Below, one piece after another: positions 35,375-44,109 of a stretch of 64,000 nt of DNA. This DNA is from Oligoflexus tunisiensis (GTDB lineage Bacteria; Bdellovibrionota_B; Oligoflexia; Oligoflexales; Oligoflexaceae). A program made the position numbers and the translations under genes. Where the stretch lies: positions 3,280,509 through 3,344,508 of the forward strand of contig NZ_BDFO01000001.1 of the NCBI RefSeq assembly GCF_001748245.1. Direction: 5' to 3'. The notes beneath the pieces are model-generated. The model was given only the letters and a program-made list of their open reading frames with translations, did no database searches and had not been told where the DNA came from. Positions within the stretch are counted from its first letter, which is position 1. Each line of letters starts with the position of its first letter.

Positions 35375-36349
35375 ATGGACCTTAAGATAAAGTATCAGGG
35401 ACGTGCCGCACCCTTTTCTCGTGGCGATACGGTACTGGAGGCACTGGAACGTTCGGGTGTTCCGGTTTCCTCATCCTGTCGGGCGGGAGCCTGCCAGTCC
35501 TGTCTGATGCGCGCGACCGAAGGCGTGGTGCCGGCAGCCGCGCAGGCGGGACTGAAAGAATCGCTGAAGAAGACCGGGCACTTTCTTTCCTGCATTTGTC
35601 GACCCGATCAAAACATAAGCTGTGAACCCGCTCACTCTGCGCCTTTTCAAGGGCCGGTCCACATCCAGGAGATCAGACCGATCGGCCCTGATGTGGTTTT
35701 GGTTCAATTGTCGAGGCCTGCCGCGCTGGAATTTATTCCGGGGCAGTTTGTGACTTTGAAACGTTATGATGGAGTGGCCAGGAGCTATTCCATTGCATCT
35801 CAGGCGACTCAGGATGATACGATCGAGATCCATGTGCGTCTCGTGCCCCAGGGGCAGCTGAGCAGCTGGTTTCATACCCAGGCTCAGCCCGGAGATGAAC
35901 TCTGGCTGGAAGGGCCGAAGGGGGATTGCACCTACTATCCCGGCCAGCCCGATGAGCCTCTGATACTCGTGGGAACAGGCACCGGCATCGCTCCTCTGTA
36001 TGCGATCGCACTCGATGCCTGTTTACAGGGGCATACGGGCCCGATCTCGATCTATCATGGAGCCCTTTCTGAGGAACGGCTCTATCTGGTCGATGAGCTG
36101 AGCACACTGATCAAATCGTACCCGAATGTGAACTATGTGCGCTGCGTCCGCAATGGTCCGGCTACGTCCCCGGTCAGGGTTGGTGAATTGAAAGACATAG
36201 TGATGGCGGAGCTGGCGGATCCAAAGCATAAGCGCGTTTACCTCTGTGGTGATCCCGGGCTTGTGCGCATTCTGAAAAAACACATCTTCCTCGCTGGTGT
36301 CAGCATGAATCGCCTGCATGCGGATCCTTTTGTGGGAACTGGATCGTAG
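35375..36349 (+). CDS. 2Fe-2S ferredoxin / FAD / NAD(P)H reductase
   Basis: 324 residues in three modules. Residues 1-90 form a plant-type ferredoxin (SSCRAGACQSCLMRA and a later CICRP Cys). Residues about 95-195 are an FAD domain (FIPGQFVTLKRY, RSYSIAS). The rest is an NAD(P)H domain (LILVGTGTGIAPLYAIA, VYLCGDPGLV). This is the architecture of oxygenase electron-transfer components such as BenC/VanB relatives, in ferredoxin-first order. Paired with the hemoglobin, it would make a two-protein equivalent of flavohemoglobin (Hmp) that oxidises NO. The start is an ATG nine bases after the globin stop with GAGG upstream. Confidence 0.92.
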   Translation: MDLKIKYQGRAAPFSRGDTVLEALERSGVPVSSSCRAGACQSCLMRATEGVVPAAAQAGLKESLKKTGHFLSCICRPDQNISCEPAHSAPFQGPVHIQEIRPIGPDVVLVQLSRPAALEFIPGQFVTLKRYDGVARSYSIASQATQDDTIEIHVRLVPQGQLSSWFHTQAQPGDELWLEGPKGDCTYYPGQPDEPLILVGTGTGIAPLYAIALDACLQGHTGPISIYHGALSEERLYLVDELSTLIKSYPNVNYVRCVRNGPATSPVRVGELKDIVMAELADPKHKRVYLCGDPGLVRILKKHIFLAGVSMNRLHADPFVGTGS

Positions 36350-36499
36350 CTCGACACTGTGATCTTCCCGTACACCCCACTTTGACCTGAGGCATGTTTT
36401 TTAATAATAAACACTGAACCTTACCAAATGTAAGAATTGGTTTAAGCTTTGCATTGTGGCCAATTATCTTCCCTTAAGAAGGTGAAAAAGGAACATAAA

Positions 36500-38164
36500 A
36501 TGGCCACACCACCTATTCCAATTCTGTTGATATGCCTATTGGCAGTGCTCACGGCATGCGACTCCAAAAAGAAGCTGCAGAACAATCCCGAACAGACCGC
36601 GGATCAGAATTCAGATCAGGATCCGGTTCCACCCACGCCTCCTCCACCGCAATACATCGATTTCTCGGTCAAACTCATCGGTCTCGCCAATCTTGATCGT
36701 GACAATGGCCTGTCGGAAGATTTTTCCGCGCCTCTTTCCAGCAAGGAAAACGATCTTTTGGAATGGGAAATGCCGGAAGAACAGCGGCAGCTGATTGGGG
36801 AGGACGGCAAAATCCGTTTGAAACTGCCCGACGGAGGCAATCTCATTCGCGTATGGCACGATGATGAATTGGTGCTCGGGAAAGGTGGCGATCCGAGCTA
36901 CGTGATCGAAGATACGGCGTCAATCGCGCTGAAATTTGACTTCGGTGGCTTCAATGCCGCCGGCAAAATCATTGTCGAACAGCTTGACAAGGACGATAAA
37001 GTCCTCGGAACGGGTCAAATCCTTCTGCAAGCGGCGCCGCTCATTATGAACCATCATCTCCAGCCTTCGGAACGGGTTTTTGCCCTGGAAATACCTGGCA
37101 ATGAGGCCTTTATCACCAAACTGAAAGAGGTCCTGGGTGACCAGTTCACAGCTCTTTCCAGTACGACCTATGACCAGGACGTTTGGGTTCAGGATGAAAT
37201 TGAATTCGCCACCAGTGTGGATGAAAAGGGAAAACGTCAGGATATCATCATCGACTCCATCCGGGATCGTGGTTTGAAGCCTCTGGCCTCGAATATCTCC
37301 AAACCGGAGGGAGTTATTAAAGCCTGGGGGAACCCCAGCCAGGCGACGACTTTTGATTCATTTGGAAACCTTGAGACGAGTCCACCCATTAAAGTGGATG
37401 GCGTCAACTATCCGTTTGGACGAATATACTACGGATCCAATGGAAAACGAGGGGAAGGTTTGAATCCTATCCTGGCTGATTTCCTGGCTTCCCAAACGAT
37501 CCAGAAGCCTTTTGCCATCGACACGGCCTGGCTGTGTGTCGGGCACGTCGATGAAATTTCAAGTTTTGTTCCATACTCATCGTCCCCCAAAGGTTTTAAG
37601 CTCCTGCTCGCTGATGTCACGGAGGCCTATAAACTTCTGGAAAGCGTCCCGGCTACGACGGCCTTGCCGAAGTATACGCAACGCTATCGCTATGCCACTG
37701 TTGGAGCTATTTTGGCTGACAATGCCCTCCGAACTCTGAATGAGAATCTGCAGGCCACCATACTGGATGGCCTGACGGAAACCTTTAAGAAAGAGCTGGG
37801 TCTGGACGACACAGACATCATAAAAGTGCCGTCCCTGTTTGAAAATGATTCGTGTAATGATGGAACGTATGTGGCCCTCGTTCCGGGTATGGTCAATTTT
37901 CTGATTGCGAATGACAGCAACAACGTCCCGAACCTTTTTGTTCCGGATCCTTTCATCCGCGCCTCAACCACGAATCAGGCCGGAGATCCCTTTATCAAGA
38001 AATTCGCCGATTCCATGCCCAAGGACGTCGTTGTTCACTTTGTGGATGACTGGGAAACTTACCACCTGGCTGAAGGGGAACTGCACTGTGGATCCAATAC
38101 GCAGCGTAAGCCCATCGCGGATTGGTGGAAAACGGAAAACCTGTTAACAAAAACGAGCGAATAA
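36500..38164 (+). CDS. Protein-arginine deiminase (PAD) family lipoprotein
   Basis: 554 residues from the ATG at 36500 (AAGGA seven bases upstream). The leader MATPPIPILLICLLAVLTAC ends in a lipobox, followed by a Pro/Asp/Gln linker. The C-terminal half matches the PAD catalytic fold: DVWVQDEIEF (Asp232), FGNLETSPP, WLCVGHVDEISSFVP (His349, Asp351) and GELHCGSNTQR (Cys530). These align with Asp350, His471, Asp473 and Cys645 of human PAD4, with similar spacing. It should convert peptidyl-arginine to citrulline outside the cytoplasm. A calcium requirement is known for animal enzymes but not shown here. The HEAT-repeat gene follows by 23 bases. Confidence 0.93.
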   Translation: MATPPIPILLICLLAVLTACDSKKKLQNNPEQTADQNSDQDPVPPTPPPPQYIDFSVKLIGLANLDRDNGLSEDFSAPLSSKENDLLEWEMPEEQRQLIGEDGKIRLKLPDGGNLIRVWHDDELVLGKGGDPSYVIEDTASIALKFDFGGFNAAGKIIVEQLDKDDKVLGTGQILLQAAPLIMNHHLQPSERVFALEIPGNEAFITKLKEVLGDQFTALSSTTYDQDVWVQDEIEFATSVDEKGKRQDIIIDSIRDRGLKPLASNISKPEGVIKAWGNPSQATTFDSFGNLETSPPIKVDGVNYPFGRIYYGSNGKRGEGLNPILADFLASQTIQKPFAIDTAWLCVGHVDEISSFVPYSSSPKGFKLLLADVTEAYKLLESVPATTALPKYTQRYRYATVGAILADNALRTLNENLQATILDGLTETFKKELGLDDTDIIKVPSLFENDSCNDGTYVALVPGMVNFLIANDSNNVPNLFVPDPFIRASTTNQAGDPFIKKFADSMPKDVVVHFVDDWETYHLAEGELHCGSNTQRKPIADWWKTENLLTKTSE

Positions 38165-38187
38165 AAGCAGAATTTTTGGAGAATCCC

Positions 38188-39096
38188 ATGTCTCATATAC
38201 AGCGCGTCCTCGTACCTGGTGCATTAGGAATACTCTTCGTCATATTGTGCCAAAAGGTTTTGAAGGCCAACCAGACTGGCGAGCCGCAGGATCATAAATT
38301 TTATGCGCGTGGAGGTTATGCCGGTCAAGCGACTCCACCGGCCCCTGACGATCCGTCGGCTGGCAAGACCCCTTGGCAAACCCGGATCATGGCGGACATG
38401 GAGGCCTTCAAAAAAGAGAACAACAAGGACTACCAGGCCCTCATGGAACTGCGGCCAAGGATCACGCGCAGTCGTTCCCTGAAATTTATTGATGCAAGGC
38501 TGGCCCATCCCCGGGCGGCATCTGTCCTCCTTTATAGGCTGATGAACGATAATGCCAAACCTGAGGTCCGTGAGGCTCTGGTGGCGGCGATTTCACAAAG
38601 CTCAGGGGAATATGCCGATGCCATGCTGGACCTTATGGCGAAAGAGCCCGCGGCTGCGGTCCGCGCCCGGATGGTTTCCGTCCTGCGTCATGCCGATGAA
38701 CAGGCGACATTGCAAGGGCTCCAGCTGGGATTCAAAGACCCGTCCCCCCTGGTCCGAGCCGCGGCGGCCCGAACCATAGGGAAACTGGAAAAGAACCCCC
38801 AGCTTTCCAATCTCTTGATGACGAACCTTAAGGATCAGGACTCCACTGTGCAGATTGCTGCGATCCAGTCGGCCCGGATCCTGAAGCTTTCGGAAGCCAG
38901 TGGCACCCTGGAGGCCCTGCTCAGTTCATCGAACCCTTCCGTTCGTCTGGAAAGTCTTTATGCCATCGGACAGCTGGCTCCTGACGTCCTGGGGCGAGTT
39001 CCCAATCTGGAAAAAGATGCCGATCATAAGGTTTCCTCAGCGGCCATCCGCTTGCGCCATGAGGCCGGTTTCAGAGGACCTCCTCCTCTGAAGTAA
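38188..39096 (+). CDS. Membrane-anchored HEAT-repeat protein
   Basis: 302 residues from the ATG at 38188 (GGAG six bases upstream). An N-terminal hydrophobic anchor (VLVPGALGILFVILC) is followed by a Pro-rich linker and then about six HEAT-like helical pairs (KPEVREALVAAISQSSGEYADAM, AAVRARMVSVLRHADEQ, SPLVRAAAARTIGKLE, STVQIAAIQSARILK, PSVRLESLYAIGQLA). HEAT arrays are protein-binding scaffolds. It directly follows the arginine deiminase gene and is probably co-transcribed with it, which suggests a scaffold, adaptor or substrate role. No enzymatic motif seen. Confidence 0.82.
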   Translation: MSHIQRVLVPGALGILFVILCQKVLKANQTGEPQDHKFYARGGYAGQATPPAPDDPSAGKTPWQTRIMADMEAFKKENNKDYQALMELRPRITRSRSLKFIDARLAHPRAASVLLYRLMNDNAKPEVREALVAAISQSSGEYADAMLDLMAKEPAAAVRARMVSVLRHADEQATLQGLQLGFKDPSPLVRAAAARTIGKLEKNPQLSNLLMTNLKDQDSTVQIAAIQSARILKLSEASGTLEALLSSSNPSVRLESLYAIGQLAPDVLGRVPNLEKDADHKVSSAAIRLRHEAGFRGPPPLK

Positions 39097-39101
39097 AGGC
39101 T

Positions 39102-40580
39102 TCAAGGGGTGACATAACCATAAGACAAAAGACTCGGCTGCCGCCCGGCGCGTTCGTAAGCGGCCTTGGCCCGCGCGAGTTCATCCTGGGCCGGCGAATC
39201 CCCCTGGATTCCATAAAGCCGGGCCGCGTTGCCCCCAAGGATCTGCTGTTTGATCGGACCGGTTTCCGATCCCAGCATGGGAAACCCAAATTTTTCATGA
39301 AGGTCCTGTGGCATCTCGATGCGGCGGAAGGCTTCAATCTGCCACTGCGGTGACCCATACCAGACCGAATCCGTGCCCCACAGCACATGATCCGCTCCCA
39401 TGCCCTTGATCAGCGTTCCCACGAGCCCAGCCGCGTGCCGGGGGTGCGTGACCGCCGAGGTGGCAAACGCGGTTCCCAGCTCACCATAGACGTTGGATAC
39501 ACCGTATTTCTGGGGTATTTCGGCCAGGTCCGTGACCCAATCGATCCTGCCGGTTCGTTCGAACTCCTGCAGATGAAATTCCGGCAGCTGACTCATGGGT
39601 TTCAAGCCGGAATGATAAATAATGAAATTGAGCTGCGGCCAATCGCGAGCGGCCGGCCCCACATCGTCCACCCGGGCGAAGGGCCAGGTTTTGGGAAAGG
39701 CTTGCTGATAGTCGAGCGGCAGGAGGCCCTTATGAATACAGATGTTCCGAATGCCGGCCTTCACCATCTTTTCATAGGCGGGATACATCAGAGCCTCATC
39801 ATCCAGACGCCAGGGAAAGGCTGAATCACGGAACGGATCCCCGATGGTATAGCCCTTCCAGCTGTCGGGATGAATTTCGGCGATCGCCCGATCGATCTCG
39901 TCCAGCCAGCCCGGCTGTCCTGGTGTGATAATAAAGTGCCCATAGAGACGTTTGGATCCGGCGGTGGCATTCACAATACTCCGCGCGCGAGCCAGCTCGT
40001 CGTTCGAGATGAACCAGTTGTCCTTGTTATCAGAGGGGGCACTGCTCAGCAGTCCGATTTTGGTATCGCTGTCGAGATAAATTTCCTTCAGAAAATTCTC
40101 GAAGCGCAGCATCTCAAAGGTGGTCTTCTCGCCTTTGATGGCGGGATTCAAAAACTGGGCTGCATACTGCCGAAGCTGCAAAATGCCAGGTTCATCATAA
40201 TCATCGCTCACAAAATGCAGCTGAACATCAAAGATGAATTGATCTTTCAAACGCAGACGCCTTGCCTCCGCCTGATCCAGGTCATGCGCTTCCGCGATAT
40301 CGGTGCGAAACAGCTCGCCGTAAACGGAATTCATCACGACAAAAGCCAGGGCCATGCCCGAGCTGGAACGCAAAAAGCTCCGGCGATCCAAGCCCATTTT
40401 TCGGGAATGGCTGTCGGCCTTTTCGCGAATCAGCGCGGCGACTCTTTTCTGATCCTCGGTTCGCGGCAGGGGATTGAATTCACCATTGGAAATAATCTGA
40501 GTAGGAATGGGGAGGGGATCTTTATCAAAGGCTGCGAGCGTGAGAGATTTTCTGATGCCGTCGTCTATCCAGCAGGACAT
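39102..40580 (-). CDS. Amidohydrolase-2 family protein with internal Tat-type motif
   Basis: 492 residues; the ATG at 40580 is preceded by AAGGAGG at ideal spacing. About 60 residues in comes DRRSFLRSSSGMALAFVVMN, a twin-arginine export motif with an unusually long N-terminal extension. The catalytic TIM barrel has FDVQLHFVSDD (metal-binding His replaces the usual HxH pair), NICIHKGLL, FIIYHSGL and VLWGTDSVWYGSPQWQIEAF. The family covers decarboxylases and hydrolases of aromatic or cyclic compounds; substrate unknown. It is divergent from the DUF1501 operon. Confidence 0.85.
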   Translation of the reverse strand: MSCWIDDGIRKSLTLAAFDKDPLPIPTQIISNGEFNPLPRTEDQKRVAALIREKADSHSRKMGLDRRSFLRSSSGMALAFVVMNSVYGELFRTDIAEAHDLDQAEARRLRLKDQFIFDVQLHFVSDDYDEPGILQLRQYAAQFLNPAIKGEKTTFEMLRFENFLKEIYLDSDTKIGLLSSAPSDNKDNWFISNDELARARSIVNATAGSKRLYGHFIITPGQPGWLDEIDRAIAEIHPDSWKGYTIGDPFRDSAFPWRLDDEALMYPAYEKMVKAGIRNICIHKGLLPLDYQQAFPKTWPFARVDDVGPAARDWPQLNFIIYHSGLKPMSQLPEFHLQEFERTGRIDWVTDLAEIPQKYGVSNVYGELGTAFATSAVTHPRHAAGLVGTLIKGMGADHVLWGTDSVWYGSPQWQIEAFRRIEMPQDLHEKFGFPMLGSETGPIKQQILGGNAARLYGIQGDSPAQDELARAKAAYERAGRQPSLLSYGYVTP

Positions 40581-40736
40581 GGTAACCTCCTTGAAGTGAC
40601 AGATCCCCTAGTCATAACGAAATCAAATTCAGAGTGAAACTGGGGAGGTTACCAGGGCACGCTGTTTCCGACTCTTGCTTATAAAGTGAGCATTCAACTC
40701 GGCTAACTCTCTTCATTCCTATCATCTATGAAAATC

Positions 40737-40765
40737 TTGTCATGATCATTCATACTGGTTAAGCT
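40737..40765 (+). promoter_or_regulatory. Candidate promoter of the DUF1501 operon
   Basis: TTGTCA (40737-40742) and TAAGCT (40760-40765) are separated by 17 bases, 30 bases before the DUF1501 ATG. The -10 match is modest. Confidence 0.3.
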
Positions 40766-40794
40766 CGTAGTACGATTTTATCGAGAGGAGTCAC

Positions 40795-42246
40795 ATGCTT
40801 TCGAAGCATGATTGCAGTCGAAGGGGTTTTTGCCGCCTTCTGGCTGGTGCATTGCCTTTGCTGTCGTATTCTCCCATGCCTTTGCTCGCCCAGGGTAGAA
40901 GGGAAAATGAACCTCACTTTTTTCTTAACTTCATCATCTCAGGTGGTGTGGATGCCAGCTACCTGTTTGATGCAAGACCGTTGCAAATGACCGACGCCGG
41001 AAAGATTCAAAACTATCTCTACAAGAATGCAGCGAGTGGCATTCCGGTCCTGAACGATCCCACTCCTTCGCGTTGGACGGGAACCAACGGCGGCACAACG
41101 CTGGTCACGCCTCTGGTTCAGAAGCTTGAACCCTGGCGTCAGCATTTTTCCATACTCAACGGCGTCATCATGCTGGCCAATGGACTCGTTGGGCACGGAC
41201 AGAACATGTATTTTCTGTTCAACGGTCAGAGCGGAAACGGTTCGTCTTTCGTACCGATCGTGGGGCATACCCGCGGCGCGCCTCTGGATTCTGTTCATAT
41301 CGGTGGGTTTGAAGGCGATGCGAATGAGCCTCCGCAGAATTTTTCGGGCAGTGTCGTTCTCAGTGCCGGTGCGGGTCTGGCTCTGGCTCAGGACCTGAGG
41401 CAGGGCCCTGCCCTCGATCTGTCCAGCCGAACATCGGCCTTTATCCAGCAGCGCCTCGCGGCCAATGGCTCAGGGAGCGGGCTTTTTTCCCAGGGATCCA
41501 GTAAACTCCTGGGCGGATTGCAGAGGGCTCCGCAACTTGCCGAAGCCTTGAAGTCGGTCAAGGACGATCCGGATTTGTCAGGTCTGGAGGCTTCTCTGGG
41601 TGTCGCGTTCCAGTATTTCACGCGGGGCGTCACCAACTGCATGACGATCATGGTGGATCATGATCCTGATATCGACACCCATGATGGGGGGAGCGCTCAG
41701 GATCAGTTGAGCAAATATCAGGTGATCGTTGACGAATTGGCTTTGATTTTCGACTGGCTCACGAAAACACCGCTCGATGCAACGAGCGGCCGAAGCCTTT
41801 TGGATGTCACCACGGTGATGATCAGCTCCGAGTTTTCCCGGACCATGCGCCAGCAGGGGCAGAAAATCGACGCCACCGGCACCGATCATAATCCTCTGAC
41901 AAACACGGTGCTCTTGGCTGGGAAACGGATCCAGGGCGGCCTCATCGTTGGCGGCAGCGATCTGCAGGAGCTGGGTGCCGATGGTAATTTCGCCAATGTG
42001 TCCAAGGCGCATTTGAATCAGGATCCTGCGCTGATGAGCATCATGGGGCGGCCGCTCGATTTCGATCGCCTCCTGCCAAGGCCTGGTCTTCCTGAAACTT
42101 TTGTTCTCGAGGATTATCTGACCTTTCCCTCGGTCGTGAACACCCTCTTTTATCTGTCGGGTGTGAAGGAAGAGTCCTATTTCCGGGCCGGCCCTGGCAG
42201 TGCCCGGACGGCCCCTGTGTTGACCAAACTTCTCAAGAATGCTTGA
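40795..42246 (+). CDS. DUF1501 Tat-exported protein
   Basis: 483 residues. CSRRGFCRLLAGALPLL at the N-terminus is a twin-arginine signal. The body matches DUF1501 of the alkaline-phosphatase/sulfatase superfamily: FFLNFIISGGVDASYLFD, MVDHDPDIDTHDGGSAQDQLSKY, TTVMISSEFSRTMRQQG and TGTDHNPLTNTVLLAGKRI. Planctomycete relatives are usually encoded beside cytochrome-c-domain proteins, as here. The biochemical role is unknown. It is the first of three co-directional genes. Confidence 0.88.
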   Translation: MLSKHDCSRRGFCRLLAGALPLLSYSPMPLLAQGRRENEPHFFLNFIISGGVDASYLFDARPLQMTDAGKIQNYLYKNAASGIPVLNDPTPSRWTGTNGGTTLVTPLVQKLEPWRQHFSILNGVIMLANGLVGHGQNMYFLFNGQSGNGSSFVPIVGHTRGAPLDSVHIGGFEGDANEPPQNFSGSVVLSAGAGLALAQDLRQGPALDLSSRTSAFIQQRLAANGSGSGLFSQGSSKLLGGLQRAPQLAEALKSVKDDPDLSGLEASLGVAFQYFTRGVTNCMTIMVDHDPDIDTHDGGSAQDQLSKYQVIVDELALIFDWLTKTPLDATSGRSLLDVTTVMISSEFSRTMRQQGQKIDATGTDHNPLTNTVLLAGKRIQGGLIVGGSDLQELGADGNFANVSKAHLNQDPALMSIMGRPLDFDRLLPRPGLPETFVLEDYLTFPSVVNTLFYLSGVKEESYFRAGPGSARTAPVLTKLLKNA

Positions 42247-42262
42247 TGCAAAGGATGGATGC

Positions 42263-44095
42263 ATGAGTTACCGAGCGCTCCTGATCCGGTTCATGGCAAG
42301 CTCCGCGCTCCTGTTCAGCCTGCCGGCCTGGAGTCAGACGGTGGAAGACCCCTGGGAAAAGAGCCGCTGGATTCATAAGGTGGCCAAGGCTTTGGGGCAG
42401 GAGGGCGGCCTCGGTGAAGGCGATCAGCTGGACCAGCTCCTGCAGATGGAGCGGGAACAGATCGTCGATACGTTCATGAACAAGCCTACGTTTGGCGACG
42501 CGAGCCTCGCGGCTTTCCTGCACTTTTTTGGACGAAGTGTTGATACGATCAAGTCGGTCGATCCCGAAGCCGCGGGATACCGTTACCATCCTATCGCGTT
42601 TGCTGTGCCGCAGGCCCTGGCTTCAGCTCGCAGCGTTTTGGACAATCGCGAGTTGGAAATGTTCGTGGCGCATCCGTCCCTGGTTCTTGCGGCCATGACA
42701 GCGCCGCAGTCCATTTTTGGTCCTCTTCCGGAGCATGAACAGCGAGCCAAAATTCTGGAGGTCATGCTCCGCACTGTCGATAGCGCCCTGGAGACCCTGG
42801 CTCAGGGGGACAAGCTGAAAACCTGCGAACAGCTCTATGACCTTTATCAGATCTTCAGCGATCAATTGGGATTTACCTACGCGGGTTTCGATCCACGTCT
42901 TGAGGAATTGATTCGCAGTGAATGGCTCGCCCTTCTGGTCGAGGATCCCTGGGGATACTCCATGCGTCCAACTCTTTGCAGCCGGAGTGATACCACCACC
43001 GTCGACCTTCATGCGCCGCTGGTCGCGATCCGGGGCGCCTGGCAGTCATTTTTTGATCAGATTCCCCTGGGCGGGACGGTAGAAAGCGTGAAGGACCTGA
43101 TCGTCTTCACGACGCCGTCCACACTGCCTCCCTTGACCCAGGCTTTCACGCGGGAAGGATTCTGGGAAAAGTTGCGCAATACGTCCACCAACTTCAATCG
43201 CAAACGATCCGCCTACATGCTGCGCACCTACTTTTGCGATGAACTCGGTCCCATAGCCGTGGAGCCTTCGCAGCATTCCAGCGGCCGCCACGCCAGTGAT
43301 CCCGCCTGTCTCTCCTGTCATTACAAAATGGATCCCCTCGCGGGCCTGTTTCGCAATTACGGGATGCAGGGCACTGATTTTGAGGGAATCGAACCCTTCA
43401 TGTTTGACGACTTCATTGAACTGGAAGGCGAACGCCTCCAGTCGTATTACCGTTCCTGGAAGAATGAAAGCGATGAGTGGGTCGTCGGCTACTATGTGGA
43501 GCCCGGCGTTCCCCATCCCGGCTGGAAGGGGGATCGGCTGAGTGACTTTTTCGAATTCGCGAAAACGGCCAAGGATGTGCAGCAGTGCTTTGTTCGCCGC
43601 ATGGCGGAGCACTTCGTCGGGCCAGCCCTTGCGTATGATGGAGCCTGGCTGAATGAGCTGACGGACGATTATATGCGTGCCTCGAACAGCGGCGTCGGTT
43701 TCAAGAATCTCGTGAAGCGTCTGGTTTTAAGTCAATCGTTCGCGACCTTCGATCCCGTGCCAGGAACCTGCTATGACGTGCCGGCCAACACTCCAGCCAA
43801 TCGGCCTCCCTGCGTTGTGGCTTCCATCGTGCAGGGTAACTGCAAAAGCTGCCACAATTCAGGATTTTCCTCGGGCGGTCTGGACCTTTCGCAATGGGTC
43901 GATATCGGGTCAGGCGTCTTCAGTTTTCCTCACAAGAAAAATGGTGTGCAACTCGACCGTAAAGCCAGTCTGGAGATTTTGCGCAAGCGGATCACCGGCA
44001 CAACATTGGGGCCCAAGATGCCGCCGGGTCGCATCATGGTTCCCACCGAGCGCCAGAAACTTTATGAATGGCTGAGCCAAATTCTGGAACAATGA
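42263..44095 (+). CDS. Exported di-heme c-type cytochrome-domain protein
   Basis: 610 residues from the ATG at 42263, with a Sec signal peptide (LLIRFMASSALLFSLPAWS). Two heme c motifs are visible: ACLSCHYKMDP (about residue 353) and NCKSCHNSGFSSGGLDL (about 535), the second followed by a MPPGRIM Met that could be the axial ligand. The layout resembles planctomycete-type DUF1585/DUF1588/DUF1592-like proteins. It would be periplasmic and carry electrons or bind oxidised substrates with the DUF1501 partner. It starts 16 bases after the DUF1501 stop. Confidence 0.85.
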   Translation: MSYRALLIRFMASSALLFSLPAWSQTVEDPWEKSRWIHKVAKALGQEGGLGEGDQLDQLLQMEREQIVDTFMNKPTFGDASLAAFLHFFGRSVDTIKSVDPEAAGYRYHPIAFAVPQALASARSVLDNRELEMFVAHPSLVLAAMTAPQSIFGPLPEHEQRAKILEVMLRTVDSALETLAQGDKLKTCEQLYDLYQIFSDQLGFTYAGFDPRLEELIRSEWLALLVEDPWGYSMRPTLCSRSDTTTVDLHAPLVAIRGAWQSFFDQIPLGGTVESVKDLIVFTTPSTLPPLTQAFTREGFWEKLRNTSTNFNRKRSAYMLRTYFCDELGPIAVEPSQHSSGRHASDPACLSCHYKMDPLAGLFRNYGMQGTDFEGIEPFMFDDFIELEGERLQSYYRSWKNESDEWVVGYYVEPGVPHPGWKGDRLSDFFEFAKTAKDVQQCFVRRMAEHFVGPALAYDGAWLNELTDDYMRASNSGVGFKNLVKRLVLSQSFATFDPVPGTCYDVPANTPANRPPCVVASIVQGNCKSCHNSGFSSGGLDLSQWVDIGSGVFSFPHKKNGVQLDRKASLEILRKRITGTTLGPKMPPGRIMVPTERQKLYEWLSQILEQ

Positions 44096-44109
44096 GTTAA
44101 GGAATCGAC

